The notes beneath the pieces are model-generated. The model was not told where the DNA came from and did no database searches. It worked only from the letters and a program-made list of their open reading frames with translations. From positions 1 through 64,000 of the forward strand of contig CACYGK010000011.1 in assembly GCA_902774005.1 (NCBI GenBank): a DNA stretch of 64,000 nucleotides, written 5' to 3'. This stretch comes from an uncultured Bacteroidales bacterium. GTDB lineage: Bacteria > Bacteroidota > Bacteroidia > Bacteroidales > Bacteroidaceae. Position numbers and translations under genes: made by a program. Positions within the stretch are counted from its first letter, which is position 1, and every line of letters begins with the position of its first letter. Below are positions 25,407-37,706 of this stretch, piece by piece.

Positions 25407-26849
25407 TTACATGTCTTCGTATGTGTCAAGATATGTGACATGGGTGACGAGGTATTCCTCTACACCATGCTTGCCGTCGGCACCACCGATACCCGACTTC
25501 TTCATACCGGCATGGAAGCCCTGAATAGCCTCGAAATGTTCGCGGTTGATGTAGGTCTCGCCGAATTCCAGTTCGCGACAAGCCTTGACTGCCACGTTCA
25601 GATCTTTTGTGAAGATTGAACTTGCAAGTCCGTATTCGCAGTCGTTGGCATAGCCGATGACTTCGTCGAGGGTATCGAATGTAACCAGAGGGATAACCGG
25701 ACCGAAAGTCTCTTCATGTATGATGTCCATGTCCTGACGGCAGTCGTCGAGTACGGTAGCTGCATAGAAGTAGCCCTTGGTGCCCACGCGGTGACCGCCA
25801 CAAAGCAGTTTGGCACCCTGCTTGACGGCACGTTCCACTTTTTCGGTAACGGACTCCAGAGCACGAGCCTCAACCAACGGTCCCATGTCGACAGTCTCGT
25901 CGGCACATACGTCGCCTACCTTAACTGCCTTCATCTTATCAACCAGTATCTTCGTGAAGGCATCCTTCACACCTTTCTGTACATATACACGTTCGGCATT
26001 GTTGCAGATCTGACCGTTGTTGCCGATACGGCTGTCAACAATCCACTGTGCAGCACGCTCGAGGTCGGCATCGTTCATCACGATTGCAGGTGCCTTACCA
26101 CCGAGTTCGAGACTTACCTTCGTGATGTTCTTGGAGGCTGCTGCCATGATGCTTTCACCGGCAGCGACACTACCTGTCACACTTACGATGTCGATCTTCG
26201 GTGAACCTGCCATTTCGTTTCCAACGACACTTCCCTTACCTGTCACGATGTTGATAACACCGGCAGGAAGTCCGATTTCATCGATAACTTTGGCAAATTC
26301 GGTACAGTTCTCAGGTGTGAGCTGAGATGGCTTTATCACGATAGTACATCCGGCTATGAGAGCTGCTCCTGCCTTACGAGCGATAAGGAAGAAGGGGAAG
26401 TTCCAAGGCAGGATTCCACCCACGACTCCAATCGGTTTCTTCGTGAGGAGTATGGTCTCGTTGGGACGGTCGCTCGGAATTATCTCACCTTCGATATGAC
26501 GTGCGAAAGTAGCCATGTATTCGAAATAAGCCACTGTGGCACCCACTTCGATGGAAGCCCATGTGCGGGTCTTTCCCTGCTCGCGCATGATGATTTCGGT
26601 GAATTCCTTTTCGCGGGACTTGATTCCGGCTGCTATCTTCAACAGATAACCTGCACGTTCGATGGCAGGAATCTTTGCCCACGCCTTCTGTGCAGCACGT
26701 GCTGCATCGAGTGCACGGTTCACATCCTCCACTGTGCCTTCAGGCTGACGGGAGATTACTTCCTCGGTAGAGGGATTCAAGACGTCGATCCACTTGCAGT
26801 TCGAACTTTCGCAGAACTGGCCGTTGATGTACATTTTAAGACTTTTCAT
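25407..26849 (-). CDS. aldA: Lactaldehyde-type aldehyde dehydrogenase
   Basis: 480 residues, NAD-dependent aldehyde dehydrogenase family. The catalytic Glu lies in LELGGKAPAIV and the catalytic Cys in NNGQICNNAERVYVQKG. The latter closely resembles E. coli AldA, the lactaldehyde/glycolaldehyde dehydrogenase. WNFPFFLIARK and TGSVAAGESIM are the cofactor-binding segments. Its position directly before lutABC gives the route lactaldehyde to lactate to pyruvate, as needed for rhamnose or fucose breakdown. Confidence 0.88.
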   Translation of the reverse strand: MKSLKMYINGQFCESSNCKWIDVLNPSTEEVISRQPEGTVEDVNRALDAARAAQKAWAKIPAIERAGYLLKIAAGIKSREKEFTEIIMREQGKTRTWASIEVGATVAYFEYMATFARHIEGEIIPSDRPNETILLTKKPIGVVGGILPWNFPFFLIARKAGAALIAGCTIVIKPSQLTPENCTEFAKVIDEIGLPAGVINIVTGKGSVVGNEMAGSPKIDIVSVTGSVAAGESIMAAASKNITKVSLELGGKAPAIVMNDADLERAAQWIVDSRIGNNGQICNNAERVYVQKGVKDAFTKILVDKMKAVKVGDVCADETVDMGPLVEARALESVTEKVERAVKQGAKLLCGGHRVGTKGYFYAATVLDDCRQDMDIIHEETFGPVIPLVTFDTLDEVIGYANDCEYGLASSIFTKDLNVAVKACRELEFGETYINREHFEAIQGFHAGMKKSGIGGADGKHGVEEYLVTHVTYLDTYEDM

Positions 26850-26903
26850 AACTTCGGTTAGTTTTAGGTTAATAAGTTTAATGCGTCAGGTTATTTGATT
26901 TAT

Positions 26904-28100
26904 TTATTTTGTCAGTTCGAGTGTGTCGAGTGCAATCATCAGTTCTTCGTCGGTAGGGATGCAGCAGACGGTTACCTTTGAGTCGTCGGCACTGAGAACA
27001 GCTTCCTTGGCGCGGCATGAACGATTTTTCTTCTCGTCCATCTTTACACCCATGAATTCGAGTCCTTGGGTAGCTCCTTCGCGCACTTCCCACTGGTTCT
27101 CACCTGCTCCACCGGTGAAGAGGATTATATCAACACCACCCATTGCAGCTGCGTATTCACCGATGTATTTCTTGATGCGGTAGCAGTACATCTCCTTTGC
27201 CAGACGAGCCTTGTCGTTGCCTGCCTCGATGCCTGCGAGGATGTCGCGGAAGTCGCTTGAGAGTTCGCTGACTCCTGCCAGTCCGGATTTCTTATTGAGC
27301 AGGTTGCTGATGCCCTTGGTGTCGAGCTGGAGTTTGTCCATGAGGAAGGTAACTGCTCCGGCATCGATGTCACCCGAACGGGTACCCATGATGAGTCCTT
27401 CGAGTGGGGTGAGTCCCATACTGGTGTCAACGCACTTGCCGTCCTTGATGGCTGCGATAGAGGCTCCGTTGCCGATATGACAGGTGATGATGCGCTTGCC
27501 CTCCGGTTTCACACCGAGGTATTCGCATACACGCTGACTGACGTAACGGTGACTGGTGCCGTGGAATCCGTAGCGGCGCACTCCATACTTGCTGTAGAGT
27601 TCGTATGGAAGGGCGTACATATAGGCATAGTCGGGCATAGTCTGATGGAAGGCAGTATCGAACACACCTACCTGCGGGATGTTTGGCAGGAGGGCTGTCA
27701 CTGCGTTCACACCCTTGATGTTGGCAGGGTTGTGGAGCGGAGCGAGGTCGTTGCATGCTGCAAAAGCCTCCATCACTTCGGGAGTGAGGAGTACAGACTG
27801 GTTGAAACGTTCGCCTCCGTGTACCATACGGTGACCTACGGCATCGAGTTCGTCGAGCGACTGCATCACGGCATATTTGCCAGTAGTGAGTACTTCGAAT
27901 ATGAACTGTACACCTGCTGTGTGTTCTGCTATCGGACGGTCGAGCTGTATCTTCTCGCCGTTATATTTCAGTTTGAGGAACGAGTCGGGCAGTCCGATTT
28001 TCTCGATTCCACCTGACGTGATGACGCTCTGGTCGTCCATGTTGTACAGAGCGTATTTGATTGAACTGCTTCCGCAGTTAAGTACTAAGATTTTTTTCAT
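26904..28100 (-). CDS. ackA: Acetate kinase
   Basis: 398 residues, the usual length. Converts acetyl phosphate and ADP to acetate and ATP. LNCGSSSIKYALY at the N-terminus, GHRMVHGGERF, HNPANIKGV, FDTAFHQTMP, FHGTSHRYVS and CHIGNGAS are all conserved. Downstream of pta on the same strand; the 44-bp gap holds degenerate heptamers. Confidence 0.97.
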   Translation of the reverse strand: MKKILVLNCGSSSIKYALYNMDDQSVITSGGIEKIGLPDSFLKLKYNGEKIQLDRPIAEHTAGVQFIFEVLTTGKYAVMQSLDELDAVGHRMVHGGERFNQSVLLTPEVMEAFAACNDLAPLHNPANIKGVNAVTALLPNIPQVGVFDTAFHQTMPDYAYMYALPYELYSKYGVRRYGFHGTSHRYVSQRVCEYLGVKPEGKRIITCHIGNGASIAAIKDGKCVDTSMGLTPLEGLIMGTRSGDIDAGAVTFLMDKLQLDTKGISNLLNKKSGLAGVSELSSDFRDILAGIEAGNDKARLAKEMYCYRIKKYIGEYAAAMGGVDIILFTGGAGENQWEVREGATQGLEFMGVKMDEKKNRSCRAKEAVLSADDSKVTVCCIPTDEELMIALDTLELTK

Positions 28101-28144
28101 TTATAACTTTAATCTTTAAACTTTTAACTTTAAACTTCATTCCA

Positions 28145-29155
28145 TCAGGAATGACTGTCCATTGCCTGACAAGCTGTGATGGCAACCATCTTATAGATGT
28201 CATCGACTGAACAACCGCGGCTGAGGTCGTTTACGGGACGTGCGATACCCTGAAGGATAGGACCGATGGCATCGGCATTGCCCAAACGCTGCACGAGCTT
28301 GTAACCGATATTGCCTACTTCGAGGTTTGGAGCCACGAGTACGTTTGCCTTTCCTGCTATCTCACTGCCCGGAGCTTTCTTCTGACCTACACTTGGTACG
28401 AGGGCTGCGTCGGCCTGTAGTTCACCTTCAATCTTAAGTGACGGATCGAGTTCCTTTGCCAGACGGGTAGCCTCAACGACCTTGTCAACTACTTCGTGCT
28501 TCGCACTACCCTTGGTAGAGAACGAGAGCATAGCCACACGCGGGTCGGCAAAGCCGGCTACTGACTTGGCTGTCTGAGCTGTGCAGACTGCTATCTGTGC
28601 GAGCTGTGCTGCATCGGGCATCGGAGTAACGGCTACGTCACCCATGACGAGGATTCCGTTCTCACCGTACTGTGGAGTCTGGGTGATGAGCAGCATGGCT
28701 CCGCTGACACATGTGATGCCCGGAGAGCACTTGATGATCTGAAGTGCGGGACGCAGTGTGTCGCCTGTAGTGGAGAGGGCACCGCTTATCTGTCCGTCGG
28801 CATCGCCGCTCTTGATGATGAGACAACCGAAGTAGAGAGGGTCGAGCACCTGCTCGCGTGCCTTCTCGATGGTCATTCCTTTCTTCTGACGCAGTTGGAA
28901 TAGCAGCTGAGCATATTCTTCTGTCTTCTCACTTGTAGCAGGATCGATGATGGTAGCTTTTCCGATGTTCTTCAGACCCAATTCGGCAGCCTTGGCAAGT
29001 ATCTCGTCACGACTTCCAATCAGGATGATTTCAGCCAATCCATCGGCAATTGCCTTGTCGGCAGCTGTGATGGTACGCTCCTCGAGTGATTCGGGAAGCA
29101 CGATGCGCTGCTTGTTTGACTGAGCACGCGCAATGATTTGTTCCATTAATGTCAT
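28145..29155 (-). CDS. pta: Phosphate acetyltransferase
   Basis: 336 residues, the short single-domain form. Interconverts acetyl-CoA and acetyl phosphate. KQRIVLPESLEERT at the N-terminus, LLITQTPQYGENGILVMGDVAVTP-type segment (motif split here by description), SFSTKGSAKHEVVDKV and ELQADAALVPSVG are typical. Forms a pair with ackA for substrate-level ATP formation and acetate excretion. Separated from the upstream GH106 by 53 bp containing a heptamer array. Confidence 0.96.
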   Translation of the reverse strand: MTLMEQIIARAQSNKQRIVLPESLEERTITAADKAIADGLAEIILIGSRDEILAKAAELGLKNIGKATIIDPATSEKTEEYAQLLFQLRQKKGMTIEKAREQVLDPLYFGCLIIKSGDADGQISGALSTTGDTLRPALQIIKCSPGITCVSGAMLLITQTPQYGENGILVMGDVAVTPMPDAAQLAQIAVCTAQTAKSVAGFADPRVAMLSFSTKGSAKHEVVDKVVEATRLAKELDPSLKIEGELQADAALVPSVGQKKAPGSEIAGKANVLVAPNLEVGNIGYKLVQRLGNADAIGPILQGIARPVNDLSRGCSVDDIYKMVAITACQAMDSHS

Positions 29156-29169
29156 AGTAATGTTTATTT

Positions 29170-31764
<2,595 letters not shown>

Positions 31765-31770
31765 GTACGA

Positions 31771-33078
31771 TTAGTTGCCGTCTGGTTTCGTGATTTCAAT
31801 GAATGGACTGTTGCTCCAGTGGAATGTCTTCCAGTCTGAAGGCTGAGCAGGGTCGTAACCTTTGTAGTTCGGACCTATGTATCTCTTGAGAGGCAGGTCG
31901 AGGTCGATGATGCCTTTCACCACCATCAGACTGATTTCGTATGCTCCGTAGGGGTTCCAGTGGGTATTATCCTCGAATGCCTTTGTCTGTCCGGGATATG
32001 TACCGACAGGATAGTGTACGAGTGAATGCTTCGAATCTTCCACTCCGAGAGTCTCGAAGAAAGTACGTGTCATGTCATGCACCTCGATCACAGGTACGTT
32101 CAGGTCCTTAGCCACAAAACGCATTGCATCGGGATATTGTCCGTGGGTTTCACGAATCTTATCACCGTCCCATGCACGACGCTGGGTAGGAGTGACGAAT
32201 ACCGGTACGGCACCTTTCTCGCGGATCTGATCGACGTATGTCTTCAGCATGTGAGCGAAGTTATAGAAGGCTCCGGCTCCTGCATTCTTCTCTTTCTGGT
32301 CGTTGTGTCCGAATTCGATGAATACGTAGTCACCCGGTTTTGCCAGACTGCAAATCTTCTTCAGACGGTTCTGTGCATAGAAACTGGAAGCGGTAAGTCC
32401 GCTCTGTGCATAGTTGGCTACACCCACCTCGTCTGTAAGCCAGTAACCGAATATCTGTCCCCAACTGGTCCATGGTTCCTTGTCCTGATCCACAACAGTA
32501 GAGTTTCCGCACAGATAAATCGTAGGTACGTCCACCTTCTCAATCTTTATCTGTGAACAAGCAGGTGCATCACCGTTGATTTCGAGGGTCAGTTTATCGT
32601 CCCAACGCAGGGCATCAGCCTCAGCCGGTTTCAGTTTTACGACATCGCGCTTGCCGTCTGGCAAGAGTATCTCTGTGTTTCGTTTGTTTACGATAAACGA
32701 GAAAGTCTTGAACTCACCCTTCTTCGTGGGTTCGTTGAACACATAGAGACGGCGCGACTCTGCACGTACCGTCGTGTTTGCCTTCTGTTTCTTGCTTCCG
32801 ATGGTGACAGTCACCTTGTAGTTGCCGTCAGGCACAGCCACAGAGAAGTAGAAAATGCCGTCACTCAGTTGGAATCCGGGGGTCTGCTGCTTGCGAGCCT
32901 CGTCTATCACGTTCTGGAAGTCGTATCCGTAACCTTTCTCAGGTGTGAACACATCGTCGGCGGTTATCTTGACGGCAGACTTGTCACGTCCGTCGAACGA
33001 GAAATTAAAACTCTGTGCGTTAGCTGCAACCTGTAAGCAGTAAACAGTAAGCAGTAAGCTAAAAATTCTTAGTTTCAT
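31771..33078 (-). CDS. CE12-type rhamnogalacturonan acetylesterase
   Basis: 435 residues, secreted. The signal peptide LLLTVYCLQVAANAQS is partly written by the 7-bp array GTAAGCA (33033-33060). An N-terminal beta-sandwich (~24-165) precedes an SGNH hydrolase domain: block I IYLCGNSTVVDQ with the catalytic Ser, block III IEFGHNDQ, and the C-terminal Asp-His pair in DNTHWNPYGAYE. This order matches rhamnogalacturonan acetylesterases such as YxiM/RhgT. It removes acetyl groups so that rhamnosidase and lyase enzymes can act. It lies 6 bp upstream of GH106. Confidence 0.88.
   Translation of the reverse strand: MKLRIFSLLLTVYCLQVAANAQSFNFSFDGRDKSAVKITADDVFTPEKGYGYDFQNVIDEARKQQTPGFQLSDGIFYFSVAVPDGNYKVTVTIGSKKQKANTTVRAESRRLYVFNEPTKKGEFKTFSFIVNKRNTEILLPDGKRDVVKLKPAEADALRWDDKLTLEINGDAPACSQIKIEKVDVPTIYLCGNSTVVDQDKEPWTSWGQIFGYWLTDEVGVANYAQSGLTASSFYAQNRLKKICSLAKPGDYVFIEFGHNDQKEKNAGAGAFYNFAHMLKTYVDQIREKGAVPVFVTPTQRRAWDGDKIRETHGQYPDAMRFVAKDLNVPVIEVHDMTRTFFETLGVEDSKHSLVHYPVGTYPGQTKAFEDNTHWNPYGAYEISLMVVKGIIDLDLPLKRYIGPNYKGYDPAQPSDWKTFHWSNSPFIEITKPDGN
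33033..33060 (-). repeat. Heptamer array in CE12 signal peptide
   Basis: Four units GTAAGCA, GTAAACA, GTAAGCA, GTAAGCT on the plus strand, encoding the hydrophobic core LLTVYCLQ of the signal peptide. Confidence 0.8.
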
Positions 33079-33096
33079 AGTGTGATTTGATTTACA

Positions 33097-34799
33097 TTAT
33101 TTTTTGTTTGTCTTTATTGAATTGTCGAGAGCCGGTTTAAGTTCGTCGGGTGAATCCTTAGTGTACATATTCACGGCACCAGCCACCTTTGTGAAGAGGT
33201 CGGCAACACGCTGCTGTTCGATGGTCCACTGTGGTTTGAACTTATCTGAAAGCATGTAGTTGATGATTGACAGGCGCATCTGGCGAGCTACGACACGGGT
33301 GTCGAGATTTCTTGTCAGGTCCATAGTCGTCATCACCAGTTTGCCTTTGCCTACGTTAGCTTCGAACAGCATACCAATCTTACGTGATACGAACCACGTG
33401 TCGATGCTCTGAACGAGTGGTTGGAAGTCGGAAGGGAAGTCGGTGAACTGCATTACCTGGGCACGGTTCACAAGTTCCCACCACTGCATGTCGCTGTGAT
33501 AATCCGTCGGGAAGAGGTCGAAGATGCTGTGAGTATTCTCAACATATATACCTGTAGTGTGCGGAGGACGCATCTTGAACCAGGAAGTGTTCCAGAATAC
33601 CGGAGTGAACTGCTGCACCACCTCTTTTCCGTAGCTTACCTTACCTGCCGCACAAATAAGTACCTTACCACCCTTCTGCAACGTCTTTTGTGCCATTGCA
33701 TCGAGCGAATCGGTCACATATACATCGTTGAAATTGCCGTGCAGGACAAAGAACTCCGCTGCCTGAGCATTCTTCTTCTGTGTCTGTTTGTCAGCCAGAG
33801 TGCCTAATGTATCCTTGTCAGGATATACCCAGAAATCCCAGTGGTTCCTAGCATCAGTACCCGGCACAGTAACCATGAACGTATATTTCCCTGCCTCAGC
33901 AGCGAACGAAAGCGGTACACTGACTTTTCCAAGTTCGATATTGCAACCTACTGGCAGGTCTTTCCGTGGGAAGTCTCCCTCAGCCACAACCTTTTTGCCG
34001 TTCGTCACTGTCCAATGGGCAGCAGTAGCAGGAATCACTCCTTCGGAGAACTGTGACAGTTCGACGTCTGCCTCGAAAGTCTCGGAGTTCTTCCACGTGA
34101 ACTTCTGTATCTTTGCCAACGGAACAATCGGTGAACAGAACTCACGGAACTCCTCGGCACTGATGTAACCCTTGTTGTCGAAGAACACGTCAGTAACACC
34201 TACCAGTGCCGTTCCCTGACCCGAGTAGTCGTTGATGGAGAGAAGTTGGAATCCGGCATAGTTCGAGGTACGCAACGTACGCTCTATCTCTGCCTTGTAA
34301 CAGAGAGCCTGCAACTTACCGGAAGCCATCATGAAGGCATGTCCGCGACTTTCCATTCCGTTGTCTCGCAAGAGGTCGCGGAATATCTCGAAGTTCTTCG
34401 CTTTGTTCACACCTGTGTATTTCTTTATCTCGTCGAAGTTGGGGAATGCACACCACTGACCGGTCTCATGACTTACGAACGGCATCGTGATTGGTGTGTT
34501 CGGCATGTCTTTTTCTTTTCGAAATTGACTACCGATTCTGGAGCGCGTCGTGTCCATTCGTTCAGACCGCGGGCACCTGCCTTCACGGCAAACTCGCTGC
34601 CTGGTTGCCATGCCCAACCGCCACCAACGGAGAAGCCACAATAGAGATGGCGATTATCGTATTCCTTTATCTTCGCTACATGTTCGGTTGACCACTTCAC
34701 CCAGTTGCCAGCAGGTTCGTTGCCGAACGCAAAGAAAGTGAACGAAGGATGGTTGCCGTATTCATCCACAATCCTCACACCTTCCTGCCAGAGGTACTT
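33097..34799 (-). pseudogene. GH2-family beta-glycosidase, middle and C-terminal parts (frameshifted)
   Basis: Continuation of the GH2 gene that begins at 36097. From about 34800 to 34515 the frame reads IDKYLWQEGVRIVDEYGNHP and FFAFGNEPAGNW, which contains the acid/base Glu of GH2 (Asn-Glu-Pro). A second shift in an A-run near 34511-34515 moves the sequence into the frame that reads MPNTPITMPFVSHETGQW, with the likely nucleophile Glu, and continues to the stop at 33097. A single-base loss in each of two homopolymers (GGG to GG near 34816, six to five A near 34513) would explain both shifts. Either the gene is decayed or the assembly has homopolymer errors. An apparent start at 34641 is an artefact. 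Confidence 0.75.
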
Positions 34800-34801
34800 G
34801 T

Positions 34802-36097
34802 CTATGGGTCCAACTTCACACCGTGATTAGGCCACGACGGTCCCTCGGGTTGCAGGTAGAAACCAACGATGTCGGCAGCCAGGAAGGCAGCCTCCGGTGG
34901 GCAGTAGGTATGGAAACGCATGTGGTTCAGTCCGTAAGCCTTGCAAGTCTCGAAAAGCTGAGTCCACGAAGCCAGGTCCATTGGAGGATAGCCTGTATTC
35001 GGGAAGTCGCAGTTCTCCACCGTTCCGCGCAGAATCACCTCCCTGCCGTTGATGTAGAACATCTTGCCACGTATCTCCATCTTACGCATTCCGAACTGAG
35101 TCTGATGCGTATATGTATGTTTGGCTGTCTTTGCCTCTATGCTGAGTGCATAAAGTTGCGGATGGAACTCATCCCACAGCAGCATGCCGTCGCCCATATC
35201 GAGTGTGATGTCAAATTCATCGGTAGTCTGCGGATTCAGTGTCACAACCACAGGCTTTGCACTTACCTCATGATCACGACTCGTATTGAAAGCCGCAGCC
35301 TTCAATGTCAGCGTCACCTTACCCTTCTTCTCCAATCCTCCGTTCAGCACAAGGTGTACACGTGCTTTCTTATTGTCTACATCCGGATATACCTTCACCT
35401 CACGGATACAACTGCAACTGCGTATCTTCATATCACCCACGATACCGTTCCAGTCGCCCTGTGTCTGGTCTGTCACCGAGTGGGAGTCCTGTCCTACCTT
35501 CACTGTCTCGGGGTCGTTGTCGATGCATACGGCTATCTCGTTGTTACCGTCCTCGTTGAGCAGACTGCTGTCGAAATAAAAACGGTGAGGCACAGAGAGT
35601 GAGTTCTCTGCCTCGCCAAGCAAATGTCCGTTCACCCATACCTTACTTACGATATGTGGACGCTCAAAGAAAATCTCGTACTGCTGCTTTTCCTTTCCCT
35701 TTGCCAGCATGAAACGCTTCTTATACCATGCCTTGCCCACGTAATGCTTGTCAGGAGTGAGGAAGAACTGAAGCTTCATGTCAGTCCCCGGCTTGCGGTA
35801 CTTTGCCATGTAGGGGTTGAAGAAATAACTGGAGTCGTAGAGTGAACCTACCCATTTCGTGTTCACACTGATGTCATCACCTTTCAGACGCTGCGGCATA
35901 CTTGCAGGCAGAACGATACGGTCGTTCAGACGCTTTCCGGGTTTATACCACTCCTCGGCTTCACCCTTGCCCTCACGATCAATCTGAAACTGCCACTCGC
36001 CAGCCAGATTCACATCCGCTGCTGCACGTGCCACCATCAAGAGACCCGAAAACTGAAAGACTGAAAACAGAAAGAAAAAAGATAGAAAACGTTTCAT
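34802..36097 (-). pseudogene. GH2-family beta-glycosidase, N-terminal part (frameshifted)
   Basis: 431 codons with a signal peptide (residues 1-26, partly heptamer-like GAAAACT repeats) and the GH2 sugar-binding jelly roll (GKAWYKKRFMLAKGK, ERPHIVSKVWVNGHLLGEAE), the immunoglobulin-like domain, and the start of the TIM barrel (NGREVILRGTVENCDFPNTG, HMRFHTYCPPEAAF). It stops prematurely at PNHGVKLDP, where the expected continuation GPIDKYLW lies one frame over. The intact protein would be ~1000 residues. First gene of the GH2-CE12-GH106 group, with a promoter element at 36128-36135. The substrate is unknown; pectin side chains are likely from context. Confidence 0.78.
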
Positions 36098-36127
36098 TTT
36101 TTCATTGCATTATATTCATTTTCGTTG

Positions 36128-36135
36128 CAAACTTA
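36128..36135 (-). promoter_or_regulatory. -7 promoter element for GH2 operon
   Basis: TAAGTTTG on the minus strand, 31 nt before the GH2 start, fits TAnnTTTG. Confidence 0.55.
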
Positions 36136-36188
36136 CGGATAAGCGAGCGAAAATCAAAAACAATTCTTGTTTTTTATGCCCTGCACAC

Positions 36189-36226
36189 AAAAAAAAGGCA
36201 GACCCTTGACGGAATCTGCCTTTTTA
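36189..36226. terminator. Rho-independent terminator after ferredoxin gene
   Basis: AAAAGGCAGA ... TCTGCCTTTTT: a 10-bp stem with A-run on one side and T-run on the other, 29 bp after the ferredoxin stop on the minus strand. Confidence 0.88.
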
Positions 36227-36254
36227 ATTAAAAGTGAATTAACGTGTGTAGGAA

Positions 36255-36428
36255 TTATTCTCCTGGAGCAATTGCACCAGCTGGACATGCATCTGCACAA
36301 GTACCGCAGTCAACACATGCGTCAGCGTCAATTACATACTTGCCATCACCTTCAGAGATAGCACCTGATGGACACTCGCCAGCGCAAGTTCCACACATTA
36401 CACAATCGTCACTAATTACGTAAGCCAT
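36255..36428 (-). CDS. 2[4Fe-4S] ferredoxin
   Basis: 57 residues, starting MAYVISDDCVMCGTCAGECP and ending AGAIAPGE. Two CxxCxxCxxxCP motifs (Cys9, 12, 15, 19 and Cys38, 41, 44, 48) bind two [4Fe-4S] clusters. This is the classic clostridial-type ferredoxin that carries electrons from pyruvate:ferredoxin oxidoreductase and related enzymes. It has its own promoter element (36478-36485) and terminator, so it is a single-gene unit, as expected for a highly expressed electron carrier. Confidence 0.95.
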   Translation of the reverse strand: MAYVISDDCVMCGTCAGECPSGAISEGDGKYVIDADACVDCGTCADACPAGAIAPGE

Positions 36429-36477
36429 AATGTTTATTCTTTAAGTTGTTAATGTTCTGTTTCTATTTCCAGAGGTG

Positions 36478-36485
36478 CAAAGATA
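36478..36485 (-). promoter_or_regulatory. -7 promoter element for ferredoxin
   Basis: TATCTTTG on the minus strand, 49 nt before the ferredoxin ATG, fits TAnnTTTG. Confidence 0.6.
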
Positions 36486-36592
36486 TGTAAAGTCTGAGAC
36501 AAATACCAAATTTTAGGTACAAAAAATTTCTTCAAACACTCAATTTACTACTCAGATATAGGTAATACTACCAAAAAACACGTAATAATGTT

Positions 36593-36620
36593 CAATGGTC
36601 AATGGTTAATGGTCAATGGT
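36593..36620 (-). repeat. Heptamer array at DUF4837 gene end
   Basis: Four units CAATGGT/TAATGGT (plus strand). On the minus strand it reads ACCATTGACCATTAACC and supplies the TAA stop of the DUF4837 gene. Confidence 0.85.
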
Positions 36621-37589
36621 TATCGTTTGTAAAGCAGCTTCGAGTTCGCGTATGAGCGGACGCTTCTTCTCGTCAGGAGCAAACACGAAACCTTCGGCTA
36701 CGAGCATTCTGTCGTTCTGAGCATCTTCAAGCAGGTAAGCCACGAAGGGACCACCCATCGCATCGCCTCGCATATCCCACAGTCCGCGCACCTGAACCAC
36801 ATTCCGCTGACCGTCTGGCATCTGTCCCACTGAGTAAGACACAGTCCTGCCGTCAGTTTCCATCCACTGTCCCTCCTTTCCACCTGGGATATTTATCTTC
36901 ATCACCGAATCGCGTGCCGCTACGAATTCATCGAGCGAAAGGTTGCGGAGCGGCAGACTGTACATACAGATGTTCAGCTTGAATTCCTGTTTTATTGATG
37001 AAGCCCAGAAGAAGTCCTTGCCGGCTTTCACGTCGTCGATGTCCTGAGGCACTAAGATACTTACCCCGAACTGCTTCTCTGCCTGGCGTTTTACTGCACC
37101 ACTGTATTTCTTCTTAAGCAGACCACGTTCACGTGTGAACTCCTGCTGATTGAGGATATCGAGCAACTGGTCATGACGCTCAGCTATCAGTTCGATGAAC
37201 TCCTTATCGTTTGGTGCCGAAAGATAGACTATCACCTGTGGCTTGCAATACTCGTCGAAAGCTATGCCCATCTCTGCCTCCTTGTATTTCTTGCCCACGT
37301 CGGCTATCACGATGTTACGATACACCTTGAATCGGCGATTGAATCCAACACGATTGATTTTCGTGCAACGGAACTGCGACTCGTACTGAGGCAGTCCGAT
37401 GATGGGACCTTCAACCACGTCGAGCAATGCCTGTCCTGCACTACCCTTGAGCCATTCCTTATCAGCAACTACCAGCAGTTCGTAGGGAGCACTCTGCGAT
37501 TTGCCCTTCACAGTCTTCTTACCATCCTTACCTGAAGGACCGCAAGCTATCAGAAGGAGCAGAAACAAGAAAAATAGGATATTTTTCAT
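36606..37589 (-). CDS. DUF4837 family lipoprotein
   Basis: 327 residues with a lipoprotein signal peptide (LLLLIACGPS, Cys16). The body matches the DUF4837 family of Bacteroidetes: SAPYELLVVADKEWLKGSAG near residue 35 and a C-terminal YSVGQMPDGQRNVVQVRGLWDMRGD region. No function is established. It is a single-gene unit with a promoter element at 37613-37620, and its stop codon lies in a heptamer array. Confidence 0.85.
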   Translation of the reverse strand: MKNILFFLFLLLLIACGPSGKDGKKTVKGKSQSAPYELLVVADKEWLKGSAGQALLDVVEGPIIGLPQYESQFRCTKINRVGFNRRFKVYRNIVIADVGKKYKEAEMGIAFDEYCKPQVIVYLSAPNDKEFIELIAERHDQLLDILNQQEFTRERGLLKKKYSGAVKRQAEKQFGVSILVPQDIDDVKAGKDFFWASSIKQEFKLNICMYSLPLRNLSLDEFVAARDSVMKINIPGGKEGQWMETDGRTVSYSVGQMPDGQRNVVQVRGLWDMRGDAMGGPFVAYLLEDAQNDRMLVAEGFVFAPDEKKRPLIRELEAALQTITIDH

Positions 37590-37612
37590 ATTGTTTTCAT
37601 GTTATTTTCCTG

Positions 37613-37620
37613 CAAAGTTA
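37613..37620 (-). promoter_or_regulatory. -7 promoter element for DUF4837 gene
   Basis: TAACTTTG on the minus strand, 23 nt before the start codon. Confidence 0.55.
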
Positions 37621-37706
37621 TGGTCGTTAAGCAGAAATACAAAATAAAAGTATTGGTATTTCACAAAAAATTACCATCTTTGCACAAAACCCAAAAACTA
37701 ACCATT

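Noticed and set aside
34507..34641. Start of a separate gene at 34641
   Set aside because: These codons overlap the GH2 middle fragment in another frame; homology begins only after the A-run near 34513.
37599..37706. Upstream ATG as start of GH51
   Set aside because: It would place 36 residues without homology before a clear signal peptide, overlapping the probable promoter.
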